This document shows positions 34,081-42,757 of a stretch of DNA of 64,000 nucleotides, one piece after another. The position numbers and the translations under genes were made by a program. Location: positions 62,001 to 126,000 of the forward strand of contig NZ_AOJL01000026.1 of the NCBI RefSeq assembly GCF_000337035.1. Direction: 5' to 3'. Under the pieces are notes generated by a model, which did not search any database, was not told the DNA's origin, and saw only the letters and a list, made by a program, of their open reading frames with translations. Numbering within the stretch: position 1 is the stretch's first letter; every line of letters begins with the position of its first letter. Source of the DNA: Halorubrum coriense DSM 10284 (lineage in GTDB: Archaea; Halobacteriota; Halobacteria; Halobacteriales; Haloferacaceae).

Positions 34081-34377
34081 CTCCTGCGGCGAGCACTTCG
34101 CGAGCCGCAGGTGTAGCGAAAGGAGGGTTCGAATCCAGAAAGTCGCAGCCCGGACCGGCGAGCGAAGCGAGCCGCATGCCCGGACCGTCTTTCATTGGTT
34201 CGAATCCCTTCCCCCGCATGCTGTCGCGAACACATCGTGAGCGACAGCAATCAGACAATAGGGATTCGAGCCAAGGAGCGGGAGGTGAGCGAGCCGCGAC
34301 GCGGCGAGCGAACGGGAGCGACTGGGGTTCGAATCCCTTCCCCCGCATGCTGTCGCGAACACACCGTGAGCGATAGC
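34056..34377 (+). repeat. tandem copies of the tRNA-Leu 3' end, each with a hairpin
   Basis: The last 22 bases of the tRNA recur exactly at 34197-34218 and 34326-34347, about 130-140 bp apart. Each is followed by a stem-loop with a 13-nt loop: CTGCGGC/GCCGCAG (34084-34090, 34104-34110), GCTGTCGC/GCGACAGC (34220-34227, 34241-34248) and GCTGTCGC/GCGATAGC (34349-34356, 34370-34377). Stems differ but still pair. Degenerate TTCGAA copies lie between. Likely attachment-site scars of elements that integrated at the tRNA; no integrase is present. Confidence 0.8.
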
Positions 34378-34561
34378 GCTCGGAACAGAAAGGATTCGAA
34401 ACAGGGAATGGAGCGAGCGCCGCAACGCCGGCGAGGAGCCCCGCGCCCGTCGCGTGTCCCGGAACGTGACGCTCGACTCGACGCCACCGGGTCATATCAG
34501 CCGCGCGACGCTCGCGTACATAACGGAGCGCATCGGGCGGGCGGGACCGAGTGGACGCCGC
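34378..34561. other. non-coding tail of the tRNA-Leu repeat region
   Basis: The stretch 34081-34561 holds no gene. Beyond the repeat array it contains a last degenerate copy of the TTCGAA motif near 34392 and REP-like GCGAGC-rich sequence, then nothing I can identify before the convergent CBS gene. Confidence 0.45.
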
Positions 34562-35005
34562 TCAGTCGCGGAGCCGGTCGGAGCGCTCCGACCATCCCGT
34601 GGCGTCCGTCGCGAGGTCGCGGACCTCCTTCCGGATCCCCGCGTAGTTGTCGACGATGTCCTGCGTGGTGACGATCCCCTCCGGCGTCATCCCGTCGACG
34701 ACGACGAGCTTCTTGACGCCCTCCGACCGCATCCGCTCCGTCGCCGTCCGGAGCGTCGCGCTCGGTCGGACCGTGACGAGCGGGGCGCTGGCCGCCTTCC
34801 GGACCGGAATCGCCGACAGCGGGTCGTCGGTGGCGTAGCCGGCGCGGAGCACGTCGCTCTCGGTGAGGATCCCGGCCGGGGTCCCGTCGTCGGTGACGAC
34901 GACGCTGCCGACCCGGTTTTGGAGCATCAGCTCCGTGGCGTCTCGGACCGCGGCGTCGACGTCGCAGGTCACGAGGTCCGTCGTCATCACCTCCTCGACG
35001 AGCAT
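34562..35005 (-). CDS. two-CBS-domain protein
   Basis: 147 residues consisting of a tandem CBS pair: VEEVMTTDLVTCDVDAAVRDA ... VGSVVVTDDGTPAGILTESDVLR and APLVTVRPSATLRTATERM ... KKLVVVDGMTPEGIVTTQDIV. Such proteins bind adenine nucleotides and act as regulatory sensors. Start at MLVEE; the longer upstream frame is Arg-rich noise. It lies 44 nt downstream of menB on the same strand. Confidence 0.88.
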   Translation of the reverse strand: MLVEEVMTTDLVTCDVDAAVRDATELMLQNRVGSVVVTDDGTPAGILTESDVLRAGYATDDPLSAIPVRKAASAPLVTVRPSATLRTATERMRSEGVKKLVVVDGMTPEGIVTTQDIVDNYAGIRKEVRDLATDATGWSERSDRLRD

Positions 35006-35049
35006 GGGAGCGAGTATCGCCCCGGCGTACTTGTAGGTGTCTCCGCCGT

Positions 35050-35961
35050 TCAGTAGTGCCAGGGATACTCGCGGAACTGCGGCTCGCGGCCCTCCAAGAA
35101 CGCGTCGCGGCCCTCCTGGGCCTCCTCCGTCATGTACGCGAGCCGCGTCGCCTCGCCCGCGAACACCTGCTGGCCGACCATCCCGTCGTCGGCCATGTTG
35201 AACGCGTACTTCAGCATCCGCATCGCCGTCGGCGACTTCCGCGTCATCTCGTCGGCCCACTCCAGGGCCACGTCCTCCAGTTCGTCGTGCGGGACGACCT
35301 CGTTCACCATCCCCATGTCCGCGGCCTCTTCGGCGGAGTAGGTCTTCCCGCGGAAGAACACCTCACGCGCCTTCTTCTGGCCGATCTGCTTCGCGAGGTA
35401 GGCGGAGCCGAACCCGCCGTCGAACGAGCCCACGTCGGGGTCGGTCTGGAGGAACTTCCCGTGCTCCTCGCTGGCGAGCGTCATGTCGCAGACGACGTGG
35501 AGCGAGTGGCCGCCGCCGACCGCCCAGCCGGGGACGACCGCGACGACGGGCTTCGGCATGAACCGGATCAGCCGCTGGAATTCGAGGACGTGGAGCCGCC
35601 CCGCCCGCGCCTCGCGGACGAGGTCGTCGTCGTCGTCGCCCGCCTCGTCGTCGTCGCGGTACTCGTAGCCGGAACCGCCCCGGACGGACTGGTCGCCGCC
35701 GGAGCAGAACGCCCAGCCGCCGTCCTTCTCGGAGGGACCGTTCCCGGTGAGGAGGACGCAGCCGACCTCGGCCTGCTTTCGCGCGTGGTCGAGCGCGGCG
35801 TACAGCTCGTCGACCGTGCCCGGCCGGAAGGCGTTGCGGACCGCGGGGCGATCGAAGGCGATCCGGACCGCGGGGACGTCGACGGCCCGGTGGTAGGTGA
35901 TGTCGTCGAACTCGTCGGTGACGGGCTCCCACGCGTCGGGATCGAAGATCTCCGAGACCAT
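35050..35961 (-). CDS. menB: 1,4-dihydroxy-2-naphthoyl-CoA synthase
   Basis: 303 residues of the crotonase fold with MenB hallmarks: the N-terminal VRIAFDRPAVRNAFRPGTVDEL, WAFCSGGDQSVRG oxyanion loop, VVPGWAVGGGHSLHVVCDMTLAS, TDPDVGSFDGGFGSAYLA and the C-terminal FLEGREPQFREYPWHY. An acidic insertion (YRDDDEAGDDDDD) is a halophile feature. It closes the naphthoquinone ring in menaquinone synthesis. Other men genes are not in the window. Confidence 0.93.
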   Translation of the reverse strand: MVSEIFDPDAWEPVTDEFDDITYHRAVDVPAVRIAFDRPAVRNAFRPGTVDELYAALDHARKQAEVGCVLLTGNGPSEKDGGWAFCSGGDQSVRGGSGYEYRDDDEAGDDDDDLVREARAGRLHVLEFQRLIRFMPKPVVAVVPGWAVGGGHSLHVVCDMTLASEEHGKFLQTDPDVGSFDGGFGSAYLAKQIGQKKAREVFFRGKTYSAEEAADMGMVNEVVPHDELEDVALEWADEMTRKSPTAMRMLKYAFNMADDGMVGQQVFAGEATRLAYMTEEAQEGRDAFLEGREPQFREYPWHY

Positions 35962-36158
35962 ACCGGCCCGTACGCCCGGGCCGTTGATAAACGGCGTCGG
36001 ATCGACGGGCGGAGAAAGCGACCGCGCCCGGATCGAGGGGGAAGAGAAGACGATCGGTTCAGAGCGGTGCGCGCTCGGTGCGCCGCACGACGAGGACGGG
36101 GAGCCGGGGTCAGCGTCTGGGGCGGACGCGGGTGTCGCGGCTGGCCCGTCGAGGCCGG

Positions 36159-36398
36159 TCAGTCGTTCTGCGCGTACGCACCTTTCGGATGGCCCTTGTG
36201 CTGGAGGTTGCGGTTGTCGCGCTTCCGCGTCGCGGTCGCGGGGATGACCTCGCGGCCGGGCCCGATCTCCGACCGCGGCATCCCGGTGTACCCGTGGTCC
36301 GGATGTTCGGAGCAGTGTGCCATCGCGTCGTGCGAGCCCTCCCACGGGCCCTCGTCACAGCCGTCCGCCGTACAGACGAACACTATCTCCTCTGACAT
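36159..36398 (-). CDS. small zinc-binding-like haloarchaeal protein
   Basis: 79 residues. VFVCTADGCDEGPWEG and AHCSEHPDHGYTGMPRSEI give a Cys/His pattern that could hold one zinc ion. The C-terminus is basic (ATRKRDNRNLQHKGHPKG), which is uncommon in halophiles and may mean nucleic-acid or ribosome contact. TATA-like sequence lies about 25 bp upstream (GGTGTATAAAAATC region on the other strand). Function unknown. Confidence 0.7.
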   Translation of the reverse strand: MSEEIVFVCTADGCDEGPWEGSHDAMAHCSEHPDHGYTGMPRSEIGPGREVIPATATRKRDNRNLQHKGHPKGAYAQND

Positions 36399-36502
36399 GC
36401 TAACCGGCAGTTCCCGACCGGTGTATAAAAATCCCGCACCGAGATTATCAGATATGATTCCCTGCGCGCCGAGCGATTTCGACCGACGGCGCCGGGAACC
36501 GA

Positions 36503-37285
36503 TCAGTCGCTCGCGGCGGGCGCGCCGAACAGCTCGACGCTCGTCCCGTCGTGCCGGCAGTCCTCGAGGGCGTGCTTGGCGGCGAAGCCGGCCTCGTGGG
36601 CGGACGCGCCGCGACCGACGCCAACCTGAAGTTCGATGTCGACGTCGGCCTCGACGTGCGAGACCGCGGACGAGAACGCCGACTCGGGGAGGTCCGGGCA
36701 GACCGCCACGACGTTGTCGCCGCCGACGAAGAAGGAGAGCGCGCCGTGCGCCTCGCGGAGGTGGCGCATCAGCGAGCCGAACGCCCGCTCGATGTTGATG
36801 AACGTGTCGAACTCGTTGAGTCGGTCGGTGTACTTGCCGGTCGCGTTGACCACGTCGAAGTGCGCGATCTGGAGGTCCGAGCGGTCCGTCTCGGAGAGGT
36901 ACTCGCCGGCGAGCACCTCGGTCCGACTCTCGTCTTGGGCGCTACCCGCGGTCTGGAGCCGTCGGTTCGCCGCTTCGAGGGCGTCGACGGGGCGTTCGGC
37001 GACGGCCGTGCCGAGGCTGACGCTGACCGGGTAGCGGTTGCCGATCGACTCCTGGAGGGTCGCGTGGGCCGCGCCGTCGACACCGTTCGTCACCGCGATC
37101 ATGTTGTCGAAGCGCGTGAAGAAGACGTAGGCGTCGCGGTGCCCGAGAAACTGGGCCACGTCCGCGAAGAGCCGCGACTGGAGCGTCTGGAGATCCATCT
37201 CGCGGCGCGGCTCCGGCGTCGTCGTCCACGGCCCGTAGTTGTCGATCTGGACGAGGGTCACCTGGGTCGTCGTCACAGTGGACAT
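36503..37285 (-). CDS. gch3: GTP cyclohydrolase III (IIa)
   Basis: 260 residues with the archaeal GCH III layout: N-terminal TQVTLVQIDNYGPWTTTPEPRREMDLQTLQ, FFTRFDNMIAV and the second palm-like motif LSFFVGGDNVVAVCP. The enzyme opens GTP to a formylaminopyrimidine in archaeal riboflavin and F420 synthesis. Divergent from the HAD-phosphatase gene, with about 150 bp between. Confidence 0.93.
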   Translation of the reverse strand: MSTVTTTQVTLVQIDNYGPWTTTPEPRREMDLQTLQSRLFADVAQFLGHRDAYVFFTRFDNMIAVTNGVDGAAHATLQESIGNRYPVSVSLGTAVAERPVDALEAANRRLQTAGSAQDESRTEVLAGEYLSETDRSDLQIAHFDVVNATGKYTDRLNEFDTFINIERAFGSLMRHLREAHGALSFFVGGDNVVAVCPDLPESAFSSAVSHVEADVDIELQVGVGRGASAHEAGFAAKHALEDCRHDGTSVELFGAPAASD

Positions 37286-37437
37286 CGGTACGCAGCGCTG
37301 CGGTTTTACCCTTCCGTTATCTCGAAGGTGAAAACCGTCCCGTATTCGTGATTCGGAGCGCGGTCGACGACGACCCCCTCGCGGTCCCCCGTGTCCCCGG
37401 GCGCAACCACTAGGGCCGTGGCGCTCGCACGTCGCGT

Positions 37438-38217
37438 ATGGAATTCAGCGGGGCCGTCATCGACGTCGACGGCACGGTCGTGCGCGGCGACGATCCGATC
37501 CCGGGCGCTCCGGCGGGGTACCGACGGCTCCGGGCGGCCGGGATCGAGACGCTGTTCGTCTCGAACAACCCGACGAAGGCGCCGCCGGCGTACGTCGACC
37601 GCCTCGGGGCGGCGGGGTACGACGTCGACGCCGACCGCGTCTTCACCGCCGGCAGCGTCACCACGCGGTACCTGCGGGAACGCCACCGCGACGACGACCT
37701 GCTCTGTATCGGCGAGGCGGGGCTGCTCGACCAGTTCGCGGACGCGGGCCTCTCGACGACCGACGACGTCGACGCCGCCGACGCCCTCGTCGCGTCCATC
37801 GACCGCGAGTTCGACTACGACGACCTCTGTACGGCGCTGTGGGCGTTAGAGCGCGACATCCCGTTCATCGGCACCGACCCCGACGTGGTGATCCCGGCCC
37901 CCGAGCGCGACGTGCCCGGATCGGGCGCCGTGATCAGCGCCGTCGCGGGCGTCGCGGAGCGCGAGCCCGACGCCGTCCTCGGCAAGCCGTCCGACACCGC
38001 GATCGAGATGGTGCGCGAGCGGCTCCCCTATCCCCCCGAAGAGTGTCTCGTGGTCGGCGACCGACTCGACACGGACATCGCGCTGGGCGAGCGCGCCGGG
38101 ATGACCACCGTCCTCGTCCGCTCCGGCGTCACCGACGAGGCCGTCCTCGAATCGTCCGACGTCGAGCCGGACCACGTCCTCGACCACCTCGGCGAGATCG
38201 ACCGCGTCATCGGCTGA
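37438..38217 (+). CDS. HAD-superfamily phosphatase, NagD-like
   Basis: 259 residues with subclass IIA HAD motifs: motif I AVIDVDGTVVRGD, motif II LFVSNNPTKAP, the central cap domain, Lys in VLGKPSDTAIEM and motif IV CLVVGDRLDTDIALGERAGM. Such enzymes dephosphorylate small sugar phosphates or nucleotides; the true substrate is not known. Confidence 0.9.
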   Translation: MEFSGAVIDVDGTVVRGDDPIPGAPAGYRRLRAAGIETLFVSNNPTKAPPAYVDRLGAAGYDVDADRVFTAGSVTTRYLRERHRDDDLLCIGEAGLLDQFADAGLSTTDDVDAADALVASIDREFDYDDLCTALWALERDIPFIGTDPDVVIPAPERDVPGSGAVISAVAGVAEREPDAVLGKPSDTAIEMVRERLPYPPEECLVVGDRLDTDIALGERAGMTTVLVRSGVTDEAVLESSDVEPDHVLDHLGEIDRVIG

Positions 38218-38261
38218 GCGTCGCCCAAAGCGGAGGTATAACCTTCACCGCGTGGACAATA

Positions 38262-38269
38262 TTTATATA
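38262..38269 (+). promoter_or_regulatory. TATA box of a leaderless small gene
   Basis: TTTATATA at 38262-38269 is centred about 26 bp before the ATG at 38292, the spacing expected for a leaderless haloarchaeal transcript. Confidence 0.6.
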
Positions 38270-38291
38270 CGAGCGAGTGTACCGCTCTCAT

Positions 38292-38405
38292 ATGAGAGGG
38301 GTTGACTCACACGAAGACCGGACCGGGGACGACGAGGAGGATCCGGAGGAGTCCGTGCGCGTGCTGGAGGGGCACGCGGTCCAGTTCAACGAGTACCGGT
38401 ACTGA
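38292..38405 (+). CDS. 37-residue acidic small protein
   Basis: MRGVDSHEDRTGDDEEDPEE, then SVRVLEGHAVQFNEYRY and stop. A strong TATA box at the leaderless distance supports expression. The C-terminal half looks conserved in style, the N-terminal half is acidic filler. No function can be assigned. Just downstream, GGGAAGCGAGTACCGCCGCTGA and a near-copy form a short direct repeat (about 38406-38450). Confidence 0.6.
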   Translation: MRGVDSHEDRTGDDEEDPEESVRVLEGHAVQFNEYRY

Positions 38406-38548
38406 GGGAAGCGAGTACCGCCGCTGACGGGAGCGAGTACTGCCGCCGAGGGGCCGTCGTCGCGGAGGTGCCGAACCCCGCGCGACTCGCGGCCGACCAC
38501 CCGACGGCTGTCGGGACCGTTAAGTGGGCGTCGCGGGTAGCCGAGGGT

Positions 38549-39883
38549 GTGATACGGAGGCTCCGACGTGCGGGTATCTTCGCCGCGGTCGCCGCCATCG
38601 CGGTCCTCGCGCCGGCGCTCGACGTCGCCGCGGCAGTGCCGTTTTTCGCCGTCGCCGGGGTGGCGTTCTTCGGCGTCCGCGACGGCGAGTGGTTCGAGAC
38701 GCTCGCGCTTCCCGGCGACCGCGAAGAAGAACGCCTCTACGGGTTGGTCTCCTTCGCGCTCGCCGGCGCGGGCCTCGCGCTGTTCGCGTCGCTGCCGCGC
38801 GCGCCGCTGCCGTACGAGGCGTTCGCGGCCGCGGCGCTCGCCGTCGGCGTCGGCCGCCTCGGTCGGACGCTCGTCTCCCGCCGGACCGAAGACGAGTTCC
38901 CCCTCGTCGCCGGTTACGTCGCGGCCGGGACGGCCGGCGCGCTCGTCGGACAGATCGCGGTCCGGCTCCAGACCGGTGCCCCGGTCGACGGGACGACGGT
39001 CCCCCTGCTCACGTTCCTCGCGGCCGCGGCCGCGCTGACGGCCGCGCTCGTCCGCTCGCTGGTGTTCTCCCGGGACGCGCACATCACGACGATACTCGTC
39101 GCGTTCGTGACCTGGGGGTTCATGTCCCTCGAGCCGACCGTCGACGCCCCCCTCATCGTCGTCGGCCTCGCGGTGACCGGCGCGCTCGGCTACGTCTCCT
39201 TCGCTATCGGCACCGCGTCGGTCGCGGGGATGCTCACCGGCGTCGTCTCGGCGCTGCTCGCCGTCGTCCTCGGCGGCGTGGGGTGGTTCCTCACCCTCAT
39301 GTCTTTCTACGCGTTCGGGGGGCTCGCCTCGAAGTACCGGTTCGACGAGAAGGCGGCCCGCGGGGTCGCTCAGGAGAACGAGGGGGCCCGCGGCACGGGC
39401 AACGTGCTGGCGAACTCGGCGGTCGCGCTCGCGGCGGTGGTCGGTTACGCGGTCGCGCCGCACCTCGCCGTCCCGGCCGCGCCGCTCGGGTTCGCCTTCG
39501 CGGGCGCGACCGCGACCGCGATGGCCGACACGCTCTCCTCGGAGATCGGCGGCCTCTACGACGGGCCGCGGCTCGTGACGACCCTCCGGCGCGTCGAGCC
39601 GGGCACGGACGGCGCGATCACCTGGCAGGGCGAGCTCGCCGGCCTCTCCGGCGCGCTGCTCGTCGGCGTCTTGGCCGCGGGCGGCGCGCCGCTCCTCGAC
39701 CCGGTCGTCCCCGGCGGCGTCGCCGCGGGCGGCGCGGTCGTCGCCGCGGGCGTCGCCGGAATGACCCTCGACAGCCTCCTCGGCGCGCTGATCGAGGGGG
39801 ACCGGATCGGCAACCAGACAGTGAACTTCCTCGCGACGCTCGGCGGCGCAGTCGTCGCCGTCGCGCTCTGGGCGGTGGTGTGA
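38549..39883 (+). CDS. DUF92/TMEM19-family membrane protein
   Basis: 444 residues from a GTG at 38549; an in-frame start at 38468 would add 27 residues that do not look like membrane protein. Ten or more hydrophobic segments. Family features are the KYRFDEKAARGVAQENEGARG loop, ATATAMADTLSSEIG and SLLGALIEGDRIGNQTVNFLA. Homologues include plant and archaeal phytyl-phosphate kinase-like proteins, but function in haloarchaea is not settled. Confidence 0.82.
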   Translation: MIRRLRRAGIFAAVAAIAVLAPALDVAAAVPFFAVAGVAFFGVRDGEWFETLALPGDREEERLYGLVSFALAGAGLALFASLPRAPLPYEAFAAAALAVGVGRLGRTLVSRRTEDEFPLVAGYVAAGTAGALVGQIAVRLQTGAPVDGTTVPLLTFLAAAAALTAALVRSLVFSRDAHITTILVAFVTWGFMSLEPTVDAPLIVVGLAVTGALGYVSFAIGTASVAGMLTGVVSALLAVVLGGVGWFLTLMSFYAFGGLASKYRFDEKAARGVAQENEGARGTGNVLANSAVALAAVVGYAVAPHLAVPAAPLGFAFAGATATAMADTLSSEIGGLYDGPRLVTTLRRVEPGTDGAITWQGELAGLSGALLVGVLAAGGAPLLDPVVPGGVAAGGAVVAAGVAGMTLDSLLGALIEGDRIGNQTVNFLATLGGAVVAVALWAVV

Positions 39884-39884
39884 G

Positions 39885-40376
39885 ATGCCCGGCGAGAACG
39901 CGTCCGACGCCGGGGACGACGGACCCGACGGCGACGGACCGGACGCCGACGAACGGGACGGCCCCGACCCCCGAGTCCGTCCGGGGCGCACCGCCGACGC
40001 CGACCGGATCCGCGAGCTCCAGTCGCACCTCCGCCAGCCGAGCCCGGACCTCTTGGAGTACGGGCTGGCGGTGGGAGCCGCCCGCGTGAGCGTCGCCGAG
40101 GGGCGCGTCGTCGGCTACCTGCTCCCCGTGGACGCGCCGAACCGGCCGGGCGTCCACGTCGCGGAGCTCGTCGTCGCGCCCGGGTTCCGACGCGAGGGGC
40201 GCGCCCGCGGGCTCCTCCGCGCCGCGATCGCGGACGCCGACGGGCCGGTGACGCTCCAGGCGCACCCGGAGAACGACGCCGCCCTCGCGTTGTACGAGTC
40301 GCTCGGCTTCGAGGTCGTCGAGCGGCGGCCGGACGCGTACGCCGACGGCGACGCGCTCGTGTTGCGGCGCGGGTAG
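39885..40376 (+). CDS. GNAT-family N-acetyltransferase
   Basis: 163 residues. After a 40-residue acidic N-terminus comes the GNAT fold, with motif [24 protein letters not shown] (acetyl-CoA pyrophosphate loop RxxGxA) and motif [18 protein letters not shown]. Resembles RimI-like protein N-terminal acetyltransferases, but the substrate is not known. It starts 1 nt after the previous stop codon, so it is likely co-transcribed. Confidence 0.85.
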   Translation: MPGENASDAGDDGPDGDGPDADERDGPDPRVRPGRTADADRIRELQSHLRQPSPDLLEYGLAVGAARVSVAEGRVVGYLLPVDAPNRPGVHVAELVVAPGFRREGRARGLLRAAIADADGPVTLQAHPENDAALALYESLGFEVVERRPDAYADGDALVLRRG

Positions 40377-40419
40377 CGCAGGCACAAGGACTATTCGAGC
40401 GCCACGCCTCCGGACAGCC

Positions 40420-40803
40420 ATGAGTGACGCCGACGCGGAGGCCGAGTCGATCGAGGTCGACTTCGGCGAGGACGGGCTGGTGCCGGCGATCGCCCAAGAC
40501 GCCGACTCCGGCGAGGTGTTGATGCTCGCGTACGTCTCGCCCGAGGCGCTTTCGCGCACCCGCGAGACCGGGGAGGCCCACTACTACTCCCGGTCGCGCG
40601 AGGAGCTGTGGCACAAGGGCGGCTCCTCGGGCCACACCCAGACGGTCCGCGAGGTCCGGGTCGACTGCGACGCCGACACGCTGCTGTACCTCGTCGACCA
40701 GGAGGGCGGGGCCTGCCACACCGGCCACCGGTCGTGTTTCCACCGGACGGTCGACGGCGAGCACGTCGGCGAGCGCGTCTTCGACCCCGACGAGGTGTAC
40801 TGA
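40420..40803 (+). CDS. hisI: phosphoribosyl-AMP cyclohydrolase
   Basis: 127 residues with the HisI signature: [42 protein letters not shown], the metal-binding [15 protein letters not shown] and CHTGHRSCF. It opens the purine ring of PR-AMP in histidine synthesis. No other his genes adjacent, as usual in haloarchaea where his genes are scattered. Confidence 0.95.
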   Translation: MSDADAEAESIEVDFGEDGLVPAIAQDADSGEVLMLAYVSPEALSRTRETGEAHYYSRSREELWHKGGSSGHTQTVREVRVDCDADTLLYLVDQEGGACHTGHRSCFHRTVDGEHVGERVFDPDEVY

Positions 40804-40806
40804 CCG

Positions 40807-41985
40807 ATGGTCGAGAGCGCCGGCGGAACCGCGCGGCGAGGCGGCGCGGGCGACGGAGACGACCCGGTTCACGAGGCCGGGGAGGCGGCGGCGCGGCTCC
40901 GCGAGCGCTACGACGAGCTCCGCCGGATCGAGTCGCGGATCGACGGCCACGGGCGCGACCGCGTCGAGGCGGTGGCCGACGCGTACCGCCGCGCGCACCG
41001 GATCCTCGACCGGTACGAGGAGGACGCGGTCGGCTCCGGCGACTTCGAGTCGTACGTCCGCTTCCGCGGCGAGTTCGGCGAGGCGGTCGACGTCGACGAC
41101 GACCTCCCCGCCGGCGAGGCCTTCGAGGCGGCCGACGACGCGGTCGACAAGCGCCGCCTCTCCGACGAGGACTTCGCGTCCGCCCGCGAGGCGCTGGAGC
41201 CGGCGGGGGAGTTCGTCGACCTCTTGGAGGCGTACGACGACGCGGTCGACGACTACCGAGCGAGCCGGAAGGCGGCCCGCGAGGCCCTGAAGCGCCTCGA
41301 TTCGCGGCTCGACGAGCTCCGCGAGGTCGCCGAGATGGCCGACGCCGACCTCGACGCCGACCTCGGTCGCCTCCGCGAGCCGATCGAGTCGTACGACGAG
41401 GCGGTGCTGGAGGCGTTCCGGGAGCTCTTCAAGTCGGCGTCCGCCCGCGAGGTGTTCGACTTCCTCGACCGCGCCGACGGGACCCCCTTCGTGGACGTCG
41501 ACGTGCCGCCGACGGACCTCGCGGAGTACGTCGAGACACACGCGGCCGGCGAGGAGCCGCCCGCCACGCTGCTGGAGTACGCCGACTACACGAACTCCAA
41601 ACTCGACCACTACGTCGACGACCCGGGCGCGCTCCGGACCGCGGTCGCGGTCCATCGGACGTACCTCGAACGCCTCGACGGCGAGCCGCTGACGCTCGAC
41701 TGGCCGCCGAAGCCCGGCGACGAGCTCGCCTACGAGATCGACGAACTCGTCCCGCTCGTCGGGCGGATCGCCGACGACGACGCGGTCGCGACCCTGCGGT
41801 CGGTCCGCGAGCTCGCGCGGACCGACGAGTACGAGCGCCTCCGCCGCGCGGCCGAGGTGCGCCACGCGCTCGACGGCGACGACCTCGCCCTGATCGAGCG
41901 CGGCGAGGCCGACGACCGGCTCGCCGAGGCCGAGCGCACGCGCTCGGTCGTCGACGACGTGCTGAGCGAGACGGAGCGGGAGTAG
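40807..41985 (+). CDS. helical, coiled-coil-rich haloarchaeal protein
   Basis: 392 residues, almost entirely acidic helices; heptad-like stretches occur around 25-65, 95-200 and 320-385. No enzymatic motif. It starts 3 nt after hisI, so it is probably in the same transcript. Coiled-coil shape suggests a structural or SMC-kleisin-like helper role, which is inference. Confidence 0.78.
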   Translation: MVESAGGTARRGGAGDGDDPVHEAGEAAARLRERYDELRRIESRIDGHGRDRVEAVADAYRRAHRILDRYEEDAVGSGDFESYVRFRGEFGEAVDVDDDLPAGEAFEAADDAVDKRRLSDEDFASAREALEPAGEFVDLLEAYDDAVDDYRASRKAAREALKRLDSRLDELREVAEMADADLDADLGRLREPIESYDEAVLEAFRELFKSASAREVFDFLDRADGTPFVDVDVPPTDLAEYVETHAAGEEPPATLLEYADYTNSKLDHYVDDPGALRTAVAVHRTYLERLDGEPLTLDWPPKPGDELAYEIDELVPLVGRIADDDAVATLRSVRELARTDEYERLRRAAEVRHALDGDDLALIERGEADDRLAEAERTRSVVDDVLSETERE

Positions 41986-42050
41986 GGTCGGCTCGAACCG
42001 CGCGGCGGCGGAGTCCGGATTTTTAAGCCCCGTCGTAGCGGAGCGAGGGT

Positions 42051-42449
42051 ATGACCCGATTCGACGCCGCGACGGGGGACGAGCGCCTGAAGCTGTTCGC
42101 CGACGCCGCGGCCGCGCACCGCGCGCGCTCCGGCGACGTGATGACCGTCGACGTCGACCCCGACAGCGACGACACCGAGGGCGGCGAGGTCCCGCCGTGG
42201 ATCCAGCTCGCGGGCACGGAGCTAATCCTCGACTGTACCGACGCGGAGCTGGACCGGCTGAAGGCGCTCCTCTCCGAGTTCCCCGAGTTCCGCATCGACG
42301 AGCTCGTCAGCCCGGAGGAGGCCGAGGGGACGAACGCGGTCGTCACCGCGCGGTCGGACGCGAACCGCGTCGCCGGGTTCGTCGAGCGCGCCTTCCGGGA
42401 GGTGTACGAGCTCGACGACGAGTACCGCGCGTGGGTGACGGCGATCTGA
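42051..42449 (+). CDS. conserved haloarchaeal protein, unknown function
   Basis: 132 residues. The middle and C-terminal parts (IQLAGTELILDCTDAELDRL, FRIDELVSPEEAEGTNAVVTARS, ANRVAGFVERAFREVYEL) look like a compact alpha/beta fold. TTTTTAAG about 28 bp upstream is a plausible TATA element for a leaderless or short-leader mRNA. No family recognised. Confidence 0.75.
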   Translation: MTRFDAATGDERLKLFADAAAAHRARSGDVMTVDVDPDSDDTEGGEVPPWIQLAGTELILDCTDAELDRLKALLSEFPEFRIDELVSPEEAEGTNAVVTARSDANRVAGFVERAFREVYELDDEYRAWVTAI

Positions 42450-42503
42450 CGCGGGCGGTCCACCGGGACGTCACCGAGCGGCCCGGGCGTCACCGGTCAC
42501 CGG

Positions 42504-42671
42504 TCACTTCGCGAAGTAGCTCGTGAAGTAGCCCGAGAGGAAGGAGCTGATCGCGACCGCGACGAGGAGATCGGTCGTGTCGTGGTCCCCGTCGTCGGCC
42601 GCGAACCAAGTGACTGCGACGCCGATACCGAGCGATATCAGACCGTTCACCGTGTCTTCTTTGACTCCCAT
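42504..42671 (-). CDS. 55-residue membrane protein
   Basis: MGVKEDTVNGLISLGIGVAV, an acidic DDGDHDTTD turn and a second segment LLVAVAISSFLSGYFTSYFA, giving two transmembrane helices. Normal haloarchaeal codon use. Function unknown. Confidence 0.7.
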   Translation of the reverse strand: MGVKEDTVNGLISLGIGVAVTWFAADDGDHDTTDLLVAVAISSFLSGYFTSYFAK

Positions 42672-42757
42672 GCGCCCCGTTGGCGTCGGAGCGACAAAAC
42701 CGATGGGGCGGGTCCGACATGGCTTGGCCCGCCGCGGCGGCGCGGTCCCGCCGCCGC

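Noticed and set aside
34056-34561. Integrase or complete provirus at tRNA-Leu
   Set aside because: Only tRNA 3'-end copies and hairpins are present; no integrase or phage gene was found on either side.
38524-40089. 521-codon Arg-rich plus-strand frame
   Set aside because: Shadow of the DUF92 and GNAT genes; composition is typical of a wrong frame in high-GC DNA.
39556-41865. 769-codon minus-strand frame
   Set aside because: Antisense to recognised genes (DUF92, GNAT, hisI, coiled-coil protein); high-GC DNA often leaves antisense frames open.
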